A stretch of DNA of 64,000 nt, taken from assembly GCA_038373885.1 (NCBI GenBank), contig JAWZYV010018255.1:310001-374000 (forward strand). Reading direction: 5' to 3'. The DNA is from Cheiracanthium punctorium. Taxonomy: Eukaryota; Arthropoda; Arachnida; Araneae; Cheiracanthiidae. Both the position numbers and the translations under genes were made by a program. Positions 10,966 through 24,180 of this stretch are shown here, in pieces. Each line of letters opens with the position of its first letter. Positions within the stretch are counted from its first letter, which is position 1. The notes below the pieces were generated by a model. That model saw only the letters and a program-made list of their open reading frames with translations. It did no database searches and had not been told where the DNA came from.

Positions 10966-13900
10966 GTGCTACTCGCGTACTTCGCCTTGAAAATGAAGGA
11001 GTTTTGCTGATTGGACATTGGTCAGCTGCGTAACAAAGTGGCACAAAAATTGAAATAAAAGTAACAAAGTATGTAATATTATTTTCTTTGTTTTTGAATA
11101 GAGAACATTTTATTTAAAGGTAAAAGTGGTGTTTCTGTCGGGACTTCACAAAATTGAAATAACTGTGCCGAAAGGGAACACAGAATAATTTAATTTTTCA
11201 ACAATTATTTTTGATATAGTGATATTTTGAGGGCGATAATTTTATATATGTACGAAAAGAGTGTTTCACTGGTGTATTTATGTATACTGTATAAAATAAT
11301 TCTACATAATTTTGGGGTTTTCTAAAAATGATTATTTACTTCATTACTTTTATGTATACATTAAAAATTAAATTATGACAGTTAAGTACTTTTTTATAAA
11401 ATGTGCATATTTCTTAAGTATTAAATAGAGTAAATGTATCATTATTTGACGTTTCAGTACATGGTGTTACTTAAAATTACTTATTCATTTTTGCAAAATA
11501 TTATGTCATAATTTTCGTAGTTTACATACTTCTAACTTGATCTATATTGATTATAATAATTATGTTCTCTTGGGATCTACCGCTGGTGCTCTAGTTTCTC
11601 GGATTTTTCTCGACCAGCTTTTACACTTTTTTTATTTAAGATGAATATAAGTTTTACTTATTATTTATATGCTTTGTGTACATATCTTTTATTTGTTTCA
11701 TTTGTATTTGCTAACATATTCCTCCTAGTGATCTTTATAATGTTTGAACTTTTTCTCGTGCTATATTTTACATTACTATGCTCGCTGTACAGTTTCTATG
11801 AAGTACACATACATCGTTATTTTTTCTTTACTCTTTATTTTGATAATCATGACAGTCTTCAATTACATATCTTTTCACTCTCTTCCATTACTTAAGTCCA
11901 TGGCAAGCCCTTTCCAAGGCACACACTTTTTTCATACACTGACACACTGCATTTTTGCATATTAAAGTCCATGGCACAGCATACATATTCTTTCAGTTTT
12001 TTTTTTCGTACCTCACAATAGACTGTTTCTATTTTTATCATATATTCTTACACTTTTTTTTTCTTTGAACATGCTATTATTTACAGTCCTCATGTTGACT
12101 GATTTTTTACACATTATCTGTTTTAAATACTTTTTAAAGAGTACTTTATGTTTTTGTTTTTCACTCCATTTTTGGCCTTTTTTAATACAATTTTACATGT
12201 TTACCATAAGTTGTACTGTTCACATTTTTTTACATTTTTTTAGATACACTGTTTTATTGTTTTCTTTCCTGCCATTGATATGCCTCTGTTTAATACATGC
12301 ATTCTTTGGAAGAGTATAGTGGTATTCATTTGATTACCTTTTTTTTTCTTTTCCATAAATACACAATATCATACATTGTTTGTTGTACTTCAAATAAGAT
12401 TCATACTTGAATAGTCACTGATCTTTGAAGTCTGTGTTTGTCCACAATTACACTCTTTTTCATGTTGTTGTTTTTATTTACATTGCTTACACTTACTGAC
12501 TCTCAACCTTTTCACATACTTGATTTTTTTTTTTCATCACACTTGTGTTTATGTCTTATATGTTCACACTCACAAACATGTTAACACTGATGTTCTGCTC
12601 ATTGAGTTCATTGTGCTTGTCCTTCCACATTTTGCTACACACAATTTTTTTGAATATCTGTTACATTTTTTTCTCCAACATTTTCACTATGGTGTACAGT
12701 AGTGCATTTCAAAAATATTTTAAACACATTGTATATGTTTTGTCACTCTTTTGTGTTCACATACACAAACATAACATTTTATTTTGAATTTTTTTTCTAT
12801 ACTATGAGATATTTAAATCTCTTCTGTACCTTACTATAAATTAATACAACTTTAAGGTATCAAGTACTCACTGAGTTATAAAAAAAAAATTACATTGATT
12901 TACATTTTCAGAGTGCTTATAGTTAATTTATTATTTGAATTATGTTTATAACTCTAGACTTTAATAAGTGAAATTTGATGGTATATAATTTCAGAGTATC
13001 AGTATATTGTATACTTTAGTAATTGCATTTTAGTGTATTTTTATTTGTACTTTTGTGTGCTATTCTTTCCCAATTTTGTCACTTTTGAAAATCTTAGTGT
13101 GTTAGTAAGTGACACAACAACATTCCTTTCTTGAACAAACAAACAAAAAAAATCATTAATTTTGTTATTTTTACCGTATGACCACAATTGCCTTCAATTT
13201 TCTTTTTAAGCTATAACTAATATTTTACGTACTTGTTACCAAGTTTAAACCTACATTTTCAAGACTTGCAAGTTAACTAATTTCATTCTTTTATAACTTA
13301 ATTTTTTTTCTATTACCTCCACATAATTAATAACTTGTTTATTTGACATTCACGGATATATTGCTGTGTGCATGTGTTGAATGCTTGTTTCCTTGTTTGT
13401 GAGGCGCCCACAAGCTTGGAGGTATGACTGATTTTGTATACTGCCTGGCTGGTCCAGCAGTTTTCACTTGTGTATTTGGATTTCATGCTGTGTCTGTCAA
13501 TATATCATTTCTTCAATAATGTTCTTAAAACTTAACACTTATTAAATGATGACTTCTATAAATAATTACACAGTCATAAAATAATAATTAATAATAAAAT
13601 TAAATGATTCATTTAGTATTATCTCTAACTTGAAAATTTAAAATAAATAAATAAATATGTGAGTGTCCAATAACACTTAAACCTTTTACTGAGATCCTTT
13701 TTTAATTGTACTTAGATTGATGTTCGTTGATGGTATTGTACAGATTGCTATTCAATTTCCTTGAATTTTTTTCATTGTCATTTTGTGCAAGTATAATTTT
13801 TTCAATTGAATGTGCTTATTTTTCTTATGATATACAGATATGTATGTCAAGATACTGTTATGTCATGTACTATTTACAACATTATTACAAATCTGATGGT

Positions 13901-14544
13901 ACAGAACTGTGTGAAAAATTACCATCAAACAAAAAAATTTTTTTTTCAGTATCATATTATAATTTAAATATATTGTTTTATTTTGTCAATTGAGTGAAGT
14001 ATTTTTGATGCACAATTCTGATATTTAAAGGCCTTATTGATATATATATATGCAAACTATTCAACAGCGCTGGTTTATAATTATAATTTTGAGTACTCAC
14101 TGCAAGTTTAAGCAGTATATCTTTGATGTGCACATGAGCTTGAGATGCTCAATTAAAGAGAAAAGGGTGTGCTGAAATGCCCCTTATTTAAAAAAAAGGG
14201 GTATGCTAAAATGCCCCTTGTTTGAAAGAAAGGATGAGCTAAAATGCCCCTTTGTATTGTGAGCTAAATGCTCCCTTTTTATTTTGTCGACATTTACTTT
14301 GTATTGCTAGCAGTTATTATTTTTATTGTGTCATGACATTTTTTTTCTTCTCTAAACATTTATTAGGTGGTGGTCAGCAGTAATTTTGCAATTGTATAAT
14401 TTTGTCTGAATATGTTTAAGATTTTCTTAATTGTTTATGCCAGCCAAACAGAGCATTTAATTAAAATTTTTTAAATACATTAATTGTAACTAATAAAAAA
14501 AAAATTTCTTCAAAATTTTTTTCCTGGTTGAGGGGAGTATATAT
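10966..14544. other. Spacer between duplicated blocks, strongly T-skewed
   Basis: This is unique sequence between the two block copies. From about 11580 to 12790 the plus strand is roughly half T with far fewer A, a strand asymmetry stronger than elsewhere in the window. Six overlapping short frames here (60-88 codons) are hydrophobic and F/L/Y-rich simply because of the T-richness; none shows a family signature. Repeated words are cacattttt and ttcacact, and 'agtccatggca' occurs twice near 11897 and 11967. No gene is supported. Confidence 0.6.
14160..14285 (+). repeat. Degenerate tandem repeat, four units of 25-34 bp
   Basis: Four successive units carry the core 'gctaaaatgcccctt' (variants gctgaaatgcccctt and gctaaatgctccctt), starting near 14167, 14200, 14234 and 14259. 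Spacing shortens from about 33 to 25 bp through loss of A-rich or T-rich linker. It lies about 260 bp before the second block copy begins. Confidence 0.7.
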
Positions 14545-16665
14545 GTGATGAAGATCACATATCTAATTTAATAATCATTTACTTTGGCTTTCTTTAATGT
14601 AATCTATCCAAAATTCAAGAATTCTAAATCACTTCTGTTTTCATTTTCCTGTCATTTCGGCTTTTAAATCGGTATTTTCGCTTTTCCCGTATGCACTACT
14701 CTTTTTCTTTTTGTCTCTTCATTCTAGCGTCGTTGTGTTAAAAATAGATTATATTGCGTCGATTTGCAAAATCAACGGCCTTTTTGAGTTTCCTCTTGGC
14801 ATCCTGCTGGCGTAAGTTATTTGGTTGTTCCCCTGCGACGACTTTAAAATGATTTGCTCGCGATTACGTCATTGTAATTTTATTGGATTAACTGTTAGGG
14901 TTGCTCTGGAATTGGCGCTATTAATCTCAGCCAAGTTATTGTTCTCGCCAATGTGTAATTCTGTGCTGGCGTAATTTTAAAATCATTCCACCTTAACTTC
15001 ACTGTCCATATAGGACGTATTTTTATTTTCGCTGAGCCACCACCGCCGTTATAATAATATTTCAACAGCGTATGTTTAATAAAATAGTTTTTCAGTATTT
15101 AACGTCTTTTTATTTTATTGCAACATAAGTGCATCGTACCTGGATTATCATGTATCACAACGCAGTCTTTAAATTTAAATCAGCCCAACCAAATAACCTT
15201 CTTTACACAGGCGTTAATGCTATTATTGATATAAAAAGTAAATAGCTCTTTCTTAATTCTTTATCAGACAAATCATACAGTTAGACACTCAGAAATTTTC
15301 CTTCTAGTTTTATACGTCTATAATTTAGGATATGTGATAAACATCAGAATTCGACATACAAGACTGAATTACAATTCCACTTCACTAAACTCACTTCTAA
15401 ATGATCAGTCATACCAATTACTGATTACTAATCTATTCACATCTTTATCTCTTCATATATACGTCTACTCAAGGATATTTCTTGTTAGAATGAATTTGCT
15501 GCACTTAACACTAAGCAGATGAATGGTCCTTTTATACTCTCATTCCTGAATGTAAACACAGTACTTGTGCACGAAGCGACAATTAACGGTGACTTGAATA
15601 AATGTATAAGTGTAAGTTATTACCGGGAAGGAAGTAGTCATGAGCTTCTGAGTTCATTTGCCTAGATGTGTAACACTAAAGTTGGTTCTCGAAGTAATCA
15701 GTGTCTAGATGTAAATGTTAGAAACCTGAATCTATTAGCAGTATTAATATTCCTCACATTTAGCCGAAATATGCAGATAAATTGAATAAACTACTATACT
15801 TTTACATTAAGTGGCATGCCATAAATTTACAAATAATGAATTCAAAACAGTATGAAGAGACGAAAACATATTTATTCCGTATAAAACGTATAAAACTCTT
15901 AAAATGTGTATTAATATTTTTTTATGAGCATTTATAACATTTTATAAGAATTGGAGAAAAGTGTTCATTATCTTGGTTTCTTTATCTGTTGCTCCATCTG
16001 TCCGTAACGAAGCGCCATAAATAGTTATTTTTCAACATACGTATCTTCAAAAATAACTTTCAATTAGTGTCGCATGTGTTTAATGGAAAATGATGAAACA
16101 AGATGTTTATTTTAAGCTAGTTTCGTGAATGAAATAACAAACTTACCTTTAAAAAAATTATGTAAATATTTCCCCAGATAGGATGATCCTGCGAGGTTTG
16201 TGATTTTCTGAAAAACATTATACGATCTGGTAAAAAATTTTGTTTAAACTGCTTGGGATATTCTGCAAATATATATTATTGATTTTGTTTCTATAAATAC
16301 CCAAGTATGGCTCTTTCACTTTAAAGATGTTCAGAGTTATATTCAGAGTTGTATTGAGAGTTATTTCGAGGATCAAACACATTCATTCAAATACATGCTA
16401 GTTCATGAACAGTTACCGTTTCAAGAGTTTCAATAAAACATGTTAGTTTCATGAATTGGCAGGCAAAAATACAGAAACAATTAAGACCTTTGAAATATCT
16501 CGCAATTCATATTTTATCTCTGTTATCCCATCACATTAACTGTGGAAACACAAAACGTTACATTTTATTTGAAAAACCATTACTAGCCCAAATACATACT
16601 TCATATATTGAGCCAGAAGTGAATTGGATTTCCTTAAATAAATATCTTAGATGAATGGTGGCAGT

Positions 16666-16833
16666 CAGAGGCGTAGCCAGAAATTTTTCATGGGGGGGGG
16701 GTTACGACTACTGCAACTCACATATATGCATACATATGTGTGATAAAGGAGTGAAGAATATACATTTTGTATGGCAAAAAATTCCTCATGGGGGGTTTAT
16801 GACCCCCTAACCCCCCCCTTGGCTACGCCCCTG
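16666..16833. mobile_element. hAT-type MITE, duplicated copy
   Basis: Same element as 7144-7311, with the same cagaggcgtagcca ends and the same gtggcagt target duplications (16658-16665 and 16834-16841). Because insertion site and target duplication are shared, it inserted before the block was duplicated; this is not an independent insertion. Confidence 0.9.
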
Positions 16834-19475
16834 GTGGCAGTAACATAAATTCATTGATTTATGAACGCTGAGCACACTGTAAGTATCCAAACTCAGTCAT
16901 TATTTTCGTACCATAAGTTTGTTGAATTTCATCCTACTTCTCACAGCTTGCAAACATAACTTTATCCATCAAATAAAAGTATCTTTTAATTTCTTAGATT
17001 TTTTTCTCAAAATGACAGTAAAGGCAAAAAGAAGAGCTTATTTTCTGTACTTACTGCACCAATAATCATTTTAGTTGTGTACCTAATGATATCTGCTCAA
17101 TAAGAGTAACAAAAAAACCTGAGCAAGATCTCTCCAGTCAGTTTGTATATTTGTCCTCTCTTGAGAAGCAAAAGTTCGTGGCATTTCAACCAGACAACGT
17201 ATACCGTGACCTTCGTAAACAAGGCCTGCTGGCTCAAATATTGAGTCATCCTATGTAGGCCGAATTTAGACCTAAAATTAAAAGGTGTATAGCAATATTA
17301 TGATTGTGCTTACTTATCATCAGTTTATAAAATTTATTATTTCTTACATTTATCTTGATTTATTATTGATTACGGATTACATATGGCACTAAAAATGCAT
17401 TAAGAAATTGTGATTACGGCTGCAATGTTTAATACTTATATGATTTTAACTTTTGTTCTGAAGATATGTTTTTAAGCACTGATAAATTTGATAAAATGAT
17501 GATGAGCAACCAGAATTTTAATTCTATTTTACAAATTTTCATTTTATGCCTAAATCGGAATACTTAAGATGACGTATTTTTTAAGCCAGCAGGCGTTAGT
17601 TGCGAAGGTCACGCATATACAGAGTATCCCAAAAGAGGGGTAACGGGTTTTAATTCTTTATTTATTAGAAAAAAGCGGGAAATGTAAATTGAAAAATGTT
17701 CAAAATAAGGTAGAGAACAGACTACGCAAACAAAAGATTCCTCTCGTTAATTATCAAAACGTTACAATATTTAAATTTGTTTACGATCCCCGTACAAAAA
17801 TTTCCAGTTGGGGAAATATGCCTCATACTCTAATGAGTTGATGTAAAAGTTTTCAGATTTTTCATCATGGAATGTCACAGAGAAATATTTAAACAAAGGT
17901 TGTCAGGAGATATACGTGATTTCAATTGTAAGCGTTGATTGCAGAAGTGCAGAACATTATTTTCTTTTACAACAGCGGTATGGCCCCTGAAATGCAATCG
18001 TCCGACCCATTTTATCCCCTTCGATCGCCATTGAAAAGTGGTTTAATTCGGCATATATTTATCTTGATATTTCTGACATATTTTAGGATATGATTCTCAA
18101 ATTTTCTATGTCACATCATTAGTATATGTGGCGCATTTTACTAATTGGAAATTTTTTGGTACAATGGTTGTATACACATTTAAAAGTGTAGCTGTTTGAA
18201 AATTAATGACAGGAATTGATTCTAAACATAATAATTTTTTTCCTACATTGTTTTGAAAGTCTCTTCAAGTTACAATGCTTGCTCATATGTTATAGATGAG
18301 GAATTAAAGGGCGTTACCACGTTTTTGCGACACCCCTTATATATTATTTAAAAATGAATTTGAATAATATGTCTGTAGATTCTCATTCCATTAATTCTAA
18401 AAATTATCAGCAATGTGCTGGATTGGTTTCTTTTAGGTGATCTGGCTAAATACAGCTTTTTTCTCCATTTGGGTACAGTTCAGTACAGCAAAATATGACG
18501 CCGTAAAGAGTGGCGAAACGAGAACATGAATGCTTAATAAATTAACCTAATGAATAAAGAATAATAATACCCTGGATAATATTATTCTGAATAATTTGAT
18601 GTTCTATAAAATAATGAGAGCTATACACCAAATGATGTATCGAAACACTGGATACTTTTTTACACTTTTATAAATTTTTTAGTTGCGTTCTGTAAAAATT
18701 GGTAAAAATGGACATTGCTATGATTTTTTATATATTTTCCCATTAACGATGGAAATGTACCTTTGATTTCGAAAAATCAAGTCAGCTTTTAACTATATTT
18801 GCTATTTTTTTTAAGTCAATATTGTTGAAATTAAGTTTTTTAATAAATGTTTCATTTGGTGTACCCAACTGGCCTGTAAAAGGTTAAGTACACCAGGGGA
18901 GTTACCCTAAGAGAATGTTATAACGACACAATATGAATCACTATTACATTAACCATCAATGCCATACAACAGTAATGCAATTCCTTTACTTTACGTGAAT
19001 GGCAGAGCGGAGGATTAAATTGCGATTCCCATTCAGATTGCACAATGCATATTTTGTACGGTTAAAGCTGAGAATATTGTGGCCTTCACGGTCGGATGCA
19101 AAGATCGCATTTATTGATTAACATCGTGGAATCCAATTAGTGTCCGAGCTCGTAACATGATTAACGTCGTTCAAGATAAGCTTTATGAACTGGCTCAGTA
19201 TTGCAAATTAATAGTCACCCCCCCCCCTCTCTCTCCCTGGAACTCTAGTGAAGCATCTGCAGAGATAATTTCGTTTAAAACTTAACTGTCTATAATTTCA
19301 ATGATACATTCTGAATAAATGCATGAATATTGCATGTTGCAGCTTACGTTTTGGAATATTTTGTAAATAAAGCCATTGTAGCAAAAGACACTCAAAAGTA
19401 GCCTGTGTTTATAACGTAAAATATTTAAAACTTTGTAAAATAGCACACACAAAAGCATTATCAAACTGTGCACGT

Positions 19476-19508
19476 GTTTCGATCGTAAAAGTATTCGATC
19501 TTCTTCAG
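19476..19508 (-). other. Hammerhead-like core motif (weak), second copy
   Basis: Unchanged copy of the motif at 9953-9985, duplicated with the block. It shows no independent evidence of function. Confidence 0.2.
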
Positions 19509-20157
19509 CAACAGCATACACACAGAGAGACTGGGAACTTAACCAGTCGGAGGAAGGAAAACGCCCCCTTCTCTCATTCTCATTGCTTTCTTGTTTTTTC
19601 TTTTCCTCTGACTCACAACCCGCTCTTGGTTTTGTTAATTGTTTTTTTTTTCAGTCCCCCGAATAAAATTGGCTTGTGTATGGACTATGGAATTCTGCTG
19701 CTGCTGAAAAAGACTGCAATGTTTTGATTGAAATACGTGAAGAGTTTGATAAGTACGTTTTATACGTGTTATTTTACAAAGTTTTAACTATTTTATTTAG
19801 GGTAGTGTTACTGTAGGTTTACATTATAAAAAAAAAAGGTAGTGTAATTAAAATTAGTCGAATAGCATTCTTAAGCAACTGAGTAGTATAGAAAAAAGTA
19901 TAGTTATACTAGCTGACCCGGCAAACGTTGTTTTGCCATATAAATTATTCCTAGGATTATTTTAGTAGAAAGAAATGACTAACTTATTGTAAGTGTGTGA
20001 GGATGTGGTATATGAGTGGAAGAGGCATGGAGCGCTGTGAACAATGCTGGAATATAAAAATAACACAATACCAAACATTTATATTTTTAATTCATTGTAA
20101 TTTATTCTTTACATTTATATATATCGCTAATTACAATAATTTTACTAAAAAATAATA

Positions 20158-20343
20158 TCAATCCCTTAACGGAATAGAGTGAACAATATTTTTAGCTAAC
20201 ACAAACAAACTGCATGGTTTGCCCACTCGAGATCATGCCACGTTTAATTGTCCGTGTGAAAAACATGGCGTGCTCAAATCTAAGCCACAAACAAACATAG
20301 TTTGGCCTTGAGACTTATTCATAGTCATTCCATAAAAAATTTT
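20158..20343 (-). pseudogene. Helitron Pif1-like helicase, C-terminal remnant
   Basis: About 61 codons remain. The frame contains MNKSQGQT, a [14 protein letters not shown] string and SRVGKP, and ends IVHSIPLRD before a TGA at 20158-20160. These match the last conserved helicase motifs of Helitron Pif1 proteins (motifs V and VI region). A TGA stop lies just before SRVGKP, where the family normally has cysteine. Everything upstream of the fragment, including the ATPase core and the Rep nuclease, is missing. The fragment is therefore dead but identifies the element. Confidence 0.85.
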
Positions 20344-20344
20344 G

Positions 20345-21887
20345 TCCAAAAAAAAAATAATAATAAAAGTATGAAAATCTGAAACATTTTCAGATTTTAA
20401 ATACACACTAAAGTGCTATATATTAAAATCCTATCATAATTTATGCGTCGTCCCTATTTTTCTCTCATATTCCATTAAGTTGGAAAGTGTATATTATTAA
20501 TGACTGTGCTGTATTTTTTTTTCTTGTTTCGTAAAACCCATCTTCGGAACCGAAATCTATCTTAAAATCGTCTACTAAAACTATTTTACAATATTCGCCA
20601 AGTATATTACAACTACACTTCATCGTTCTATATATTGTTTCGAATGCGCATCATAATACATGCGTATACCATGTATGTCTTTCTTGGGTTGATTCCTACT
20701 TTAATGCTTCGACTCTCGCCAAGGTGGCGATCATTAAACATATACAGTTACAATGACAATTTTTGGCATTTATGTGGCAGTCATAATTTAGAATTAAAAT
20801 GGCGATTTGGAACAACATGTAAGCACAGCATGCCGTTACATTTTTATTTATTTTGGATTGCCAATTAATGTAGTTGTAATAATAAAGTGTCTTCAAACTT
20901 AACTGGTGCGTTTATCGCTAATTTGTTTACTTTAGTTTTCATCTGGTTCTTTTGGGAGCGCCGAAACGGTACGTACGTATTATGCCGGCGGTCACTTCCG
21001 CCAAACTACTTTTTCGTCAAATTTACTGGCAAACTATTGCCAATCGTATTCCAAACCATCAACAATTTCATGTGCCCGGCATTTATCTTGGTGAAAATTG
21101 CTTGTCTTGGAGGACCGCCGGGATAATACGTAAGTACCGTTGAAACTTGTGCATTACTCCCAGAGACCCATGACTGCAAAGCTCGCCAAAGTACGGGGAT
21201 TTTTTAGGTTGGCGAGAGTGAGGGGGCGTTAAAATAGGAATCAACTCTTTCTTGTACCATAAAACACATCTTTGGAATCGAAATCTATCTTAAAATTGCC
21301 TTCTGAAACTGTTTTACAATCTTCGCCAGGCATATTCGTCCTATAGGCATATTCATACTATGGCGCAAAGACATGAAATGGGAATCATAATCCATGAGTG
21401 TACAGTGTTTCCTTTCTTGTTCCACAAATCACTTCTTCAGAATAGAAATCAATATTAAAATCGCCTAATAAAACTGTGTTACAATATACGCCAGGCGTTT
21501 TCTAACTATACTCGAAATATATTTGTAATAAATTGTCACGTTTTGGCTCCCCATTTAGCGATCCATTATCAAAAATTGCAAATCCTTGTGCGACTTTCAA
21601 CATTTTATTAACGCCCCCCCCCTCTCCACGTTATCTGGCAAACACATTTGAAAAGGGACTCGATACGCTAATGCCTAGACAAAAATCCTGATTGAACTTA
21701 TTAGCACTCTGGTGCTAAAAATTTTGAGGTAGACCGCCCTTGTGACTTAGGGGTATGAGACAAAATCATATTCCTAACGAACAATACCTAACGAATATAC
21801 ATATAAAATTTCTTTAAAATCGGTCGAGCCGTTTTGGAGGAGTATGGTAACTGACACTGCGACATGAGAATTTTATTTATTAGATAT
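20345..21887 (-). repeat. Helitron internal duplication, unit A
   Basis: This 1.5-kb unit matches 22283-23797 within the same Helitron. Shared landmarks are gaaaatctgaaacac/tttcag, cttgtttcgtaaaaccc, gcatcataatcc, the ggcgatttggaacaacatgtaag string and a final gaattttat.tattaga. It ends in a Helitron 5'-terminus-like sequence at about 21887. A 27-bp inverted pair (about 20968-20994 and 21115-21141) lies inside unit A only; in unit B the left arm is lost. Confidence 0.8.
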
Positions 21888-22110
21888 ACCCAATATGAGT
21901 TCAATCGAATGTACCGTTTAAACGCTAGAGCACTTTCAAGAATTTCCCCCCCATAAGCCATAATGTAAAAGAAATCTTTGTAGTAGCCCAGCAGAAAAAT
22001 TATAAGTTCTATACACATCAAAATCAATGTCGGTCTTACGATGGTGGTTTATAACATATATACCCAATTTGAGCTCAATCGAATGCCCCGTTTAGGAGCT
22101 ATCGTGTTCA

Positions 22111-22112
<2 letters not shown>

Positions 22113-22152
<40 letters not shown>
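22113..22152. repeat. (CA)n microsatellite
   Basis: About twenty CA dinucleotides, inside the Helitron between its two internal units. It follows 'ttcactca' and ends in catacaaacat. Confidence 0.95.
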
Positions 22153-22156
<4 letters not shown>

Positions 22157-22282
22157 AACATAAATCTCGTAAAAATAGCATAAATCAATTCAGAAGACCT
22201 CAAAACGTGTTAATACATCAAAATCTCGAAGTCGAATTTTTTCCATGATTACAATAGTTTCCTTACAGGGTACATGTTCGGA

Positions 22283-23797
22283 AAGAAAAAAGGATGAAAA
22301 TCTGAAACACTTTCAGGTTTTAAATACACACTATACGTGTATTTAGTGCGTATATTAAAATCCGTGTATTTAGTGCTATATATTAAAATCGTATCATTAG
22401 TTATACGTTGTCCCTATTTTTCTTACTTATTCCATTAAGTTTCAAAAGTGTATCATTATTTATGACTATGCTGTATTTTTCTTGCTTGTTTCGTAAAACC
22501 CATCTTTGGAATCGAAATCTGTCTTAAAATCGCCTACTAATACTATTTTACAATCTTCGCCAAGTATATTACAATTATACTTCATCGTTTTATATATTGT
22601 TTCGAATGTGCATCATAATCCATGAATGTACCGGTTTGTCTTTCTTGGGTTGATTCCTACTTTAACGCCTCGACTCTCGCCAAGGTGGCGATCATTAAAC
22701 ATATGCAGTTACCATGACGATTTTTTGCATTAATGTGGCAATCGTAATTTAGAAATAAAATGGCGATTTGGAACAACATGTAAGTAAAGCATGCCGTTAA
22801 ATTTTTATTTATTTTGAATTGCCAATTAAGGTAGTTTTAATAATTAAGTGTCTTCAGATTCCTTAACTGGTACGTTTATCGCTAGTTTGTTTACTTTAGT
22901 TTACATCTGGTTCTTTTGGGAGCATTGAAATGGTACTTACCGTATCGTACAATCGTATTCCAAACCATCAACAATTTCATGTACCCGGCATTTATCTTGG
23001 TTAAAAATTGCTTGTCTTGCCGGACCGCCGGGATAATACGTAAGTACCGTTAAAACTTGTGCATAACTCTTAACGCTATGAGAGACCCATGACTGCAATG
23101 CTCGCCAAAGTACGGGGATTTTTAGGTTGGTGAGAGTGGGGATGTTAAAATAGGAATCAACTCTTTCTTGTACCATAAAACGCATCTTTGGAATCGAAAT
23201 AATCTTAAATCGCCTACTGAAACTGTTTTACAATCTTCGCCAGGCATATTCGTCCTATAGGCATATTCATACTATGCCGCAAAGACATGAAATGGGAATC
23301 ATAATCCATGAGTGTACAGTGTTTTCCTTTCTTGTTTCACAGAGAACTTCTTCGGAATAGAAATCTATATTAAAATCGCCTAATAAAACTCTTTTACAAT
23401 ATACGCCAGGCGTTTTCTAACTATACGCGAAATATATTTATAATAAATTGTCCCGTTTTGGCACCACATTTAGCGATCCATTATCAAAAATTGCAAACCT
23501 TGTGCGACTTTCAACATTTTATTAACTTCCCCCCCCCTCTCCACATTATCTGGCAAACACATTTTAAAAGTGATTCGACACGCTAATGTCTACACAGAAA
23601 TCCTGATTGAAATGAATAGCACTCGGGGGCTAAACATTTTGGGGTGTACCGCCCTTATGACTTAGGGGTATGAGACATAGTTAAAAACCTATTCTATGAC
23701 CTAACGAATATACATAGAAAATTTCATTAAAATTGGTCGAGTGGTTTCGGAGGAGTTAGGTGACTAACACTGGGACAGGAGAATTTTATATATTAGA
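22283..23797 (-). repeat. Helitron internal duplication, unit B
   Basis: Second unit of the internal duplication, with small indels relative to 20345-21887. It ends at the true 5' terminus of the element. The stretch 21888-22282 between the units has its own direct repeat, 'acccaat.tgag.tcaatcgaatg', at about 21891 and 22060, which suggests the element grew by stacking 5' regions of related Helitrons. Confidence 0.75.
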
Positions 23798-23969
23798 TTT
23801 AATAACTATGTAAAAAAATTCAGAAACGGTATATACTTATAGCAGAAAGGTTTCCGAAAGTATAGCGTAACCTACCGATGCTCTACTCGAACTCACGATT
23901 TCGAAAATATAACCCTCATTTCGGTGTAAAATATTTACGGGGAAAGGAAATCTTCATTTGGGACTTCGC

Positions 23970-24180
23970 GCGCATGCGCCAAGTGCCAAGAGACAGAGCG
24001 AAAAGAGTGAGCGCGTCTTCCCTAATATCACAGATGGTCACAAAAGAGTCGCTGTGACGTCACAGAGGGTCACAATTGTCACAGGACTGTCACATACTAG
24101 TCACATTGTGACTTGTGAGTGATGTGACTCCACTGTGTGGTCACTATAAAGTTTATTTGTGAACAGTCACCAGGTGACTT
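23970..24180. promoter_or_regulatory. Promoter-like tract, second copy
   Basis: Duplicate of 10562-10770: gcgcatgcgc at 23970-23979, tgacgtca at 24055-24062 and the same GTCACA cluster. No base changes were noticed between the copies here. The Helitron now ends about 170 bp upstream of it. Confidence 0.45.

Larger units (their letters stand above)
19909..23797 (-). mobile_element. Helitron rolling-circle transposon, decayed
   Basis: Read on the minus strand the element starts TC (tctaatatataaaattc), ends CTAG, and has a GGCAAA...TTTGCC hairpin about 11 bases before the end (19920-19937). These are Helitron hallmarks. It sits exactly between an A and a T with no target duplication. Copy 1 of the surrounding block shows the uninterrupted site (tagttata then tttaataac), which fixes both ends to the base. 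Near the 3' end lies the tail of a Pif1-type helicase with an in-frame stop. No Rep domain was seen, so this copy is non-autonomous. The interior carries a 1.5-kb duplication that includes a second 5'-terminus-like sequence near 21887. Confidence 0.93.

Noticed and set aside
11641..12787. Overlapping 60-88 codon hydrophobic frames resembling small membrane proteins
   Set aside because: They occur in several frames at once in a T-rich stretch, where TTT/TTA/TAT codons arise by composition. There is no start context, domain or codon pattern.
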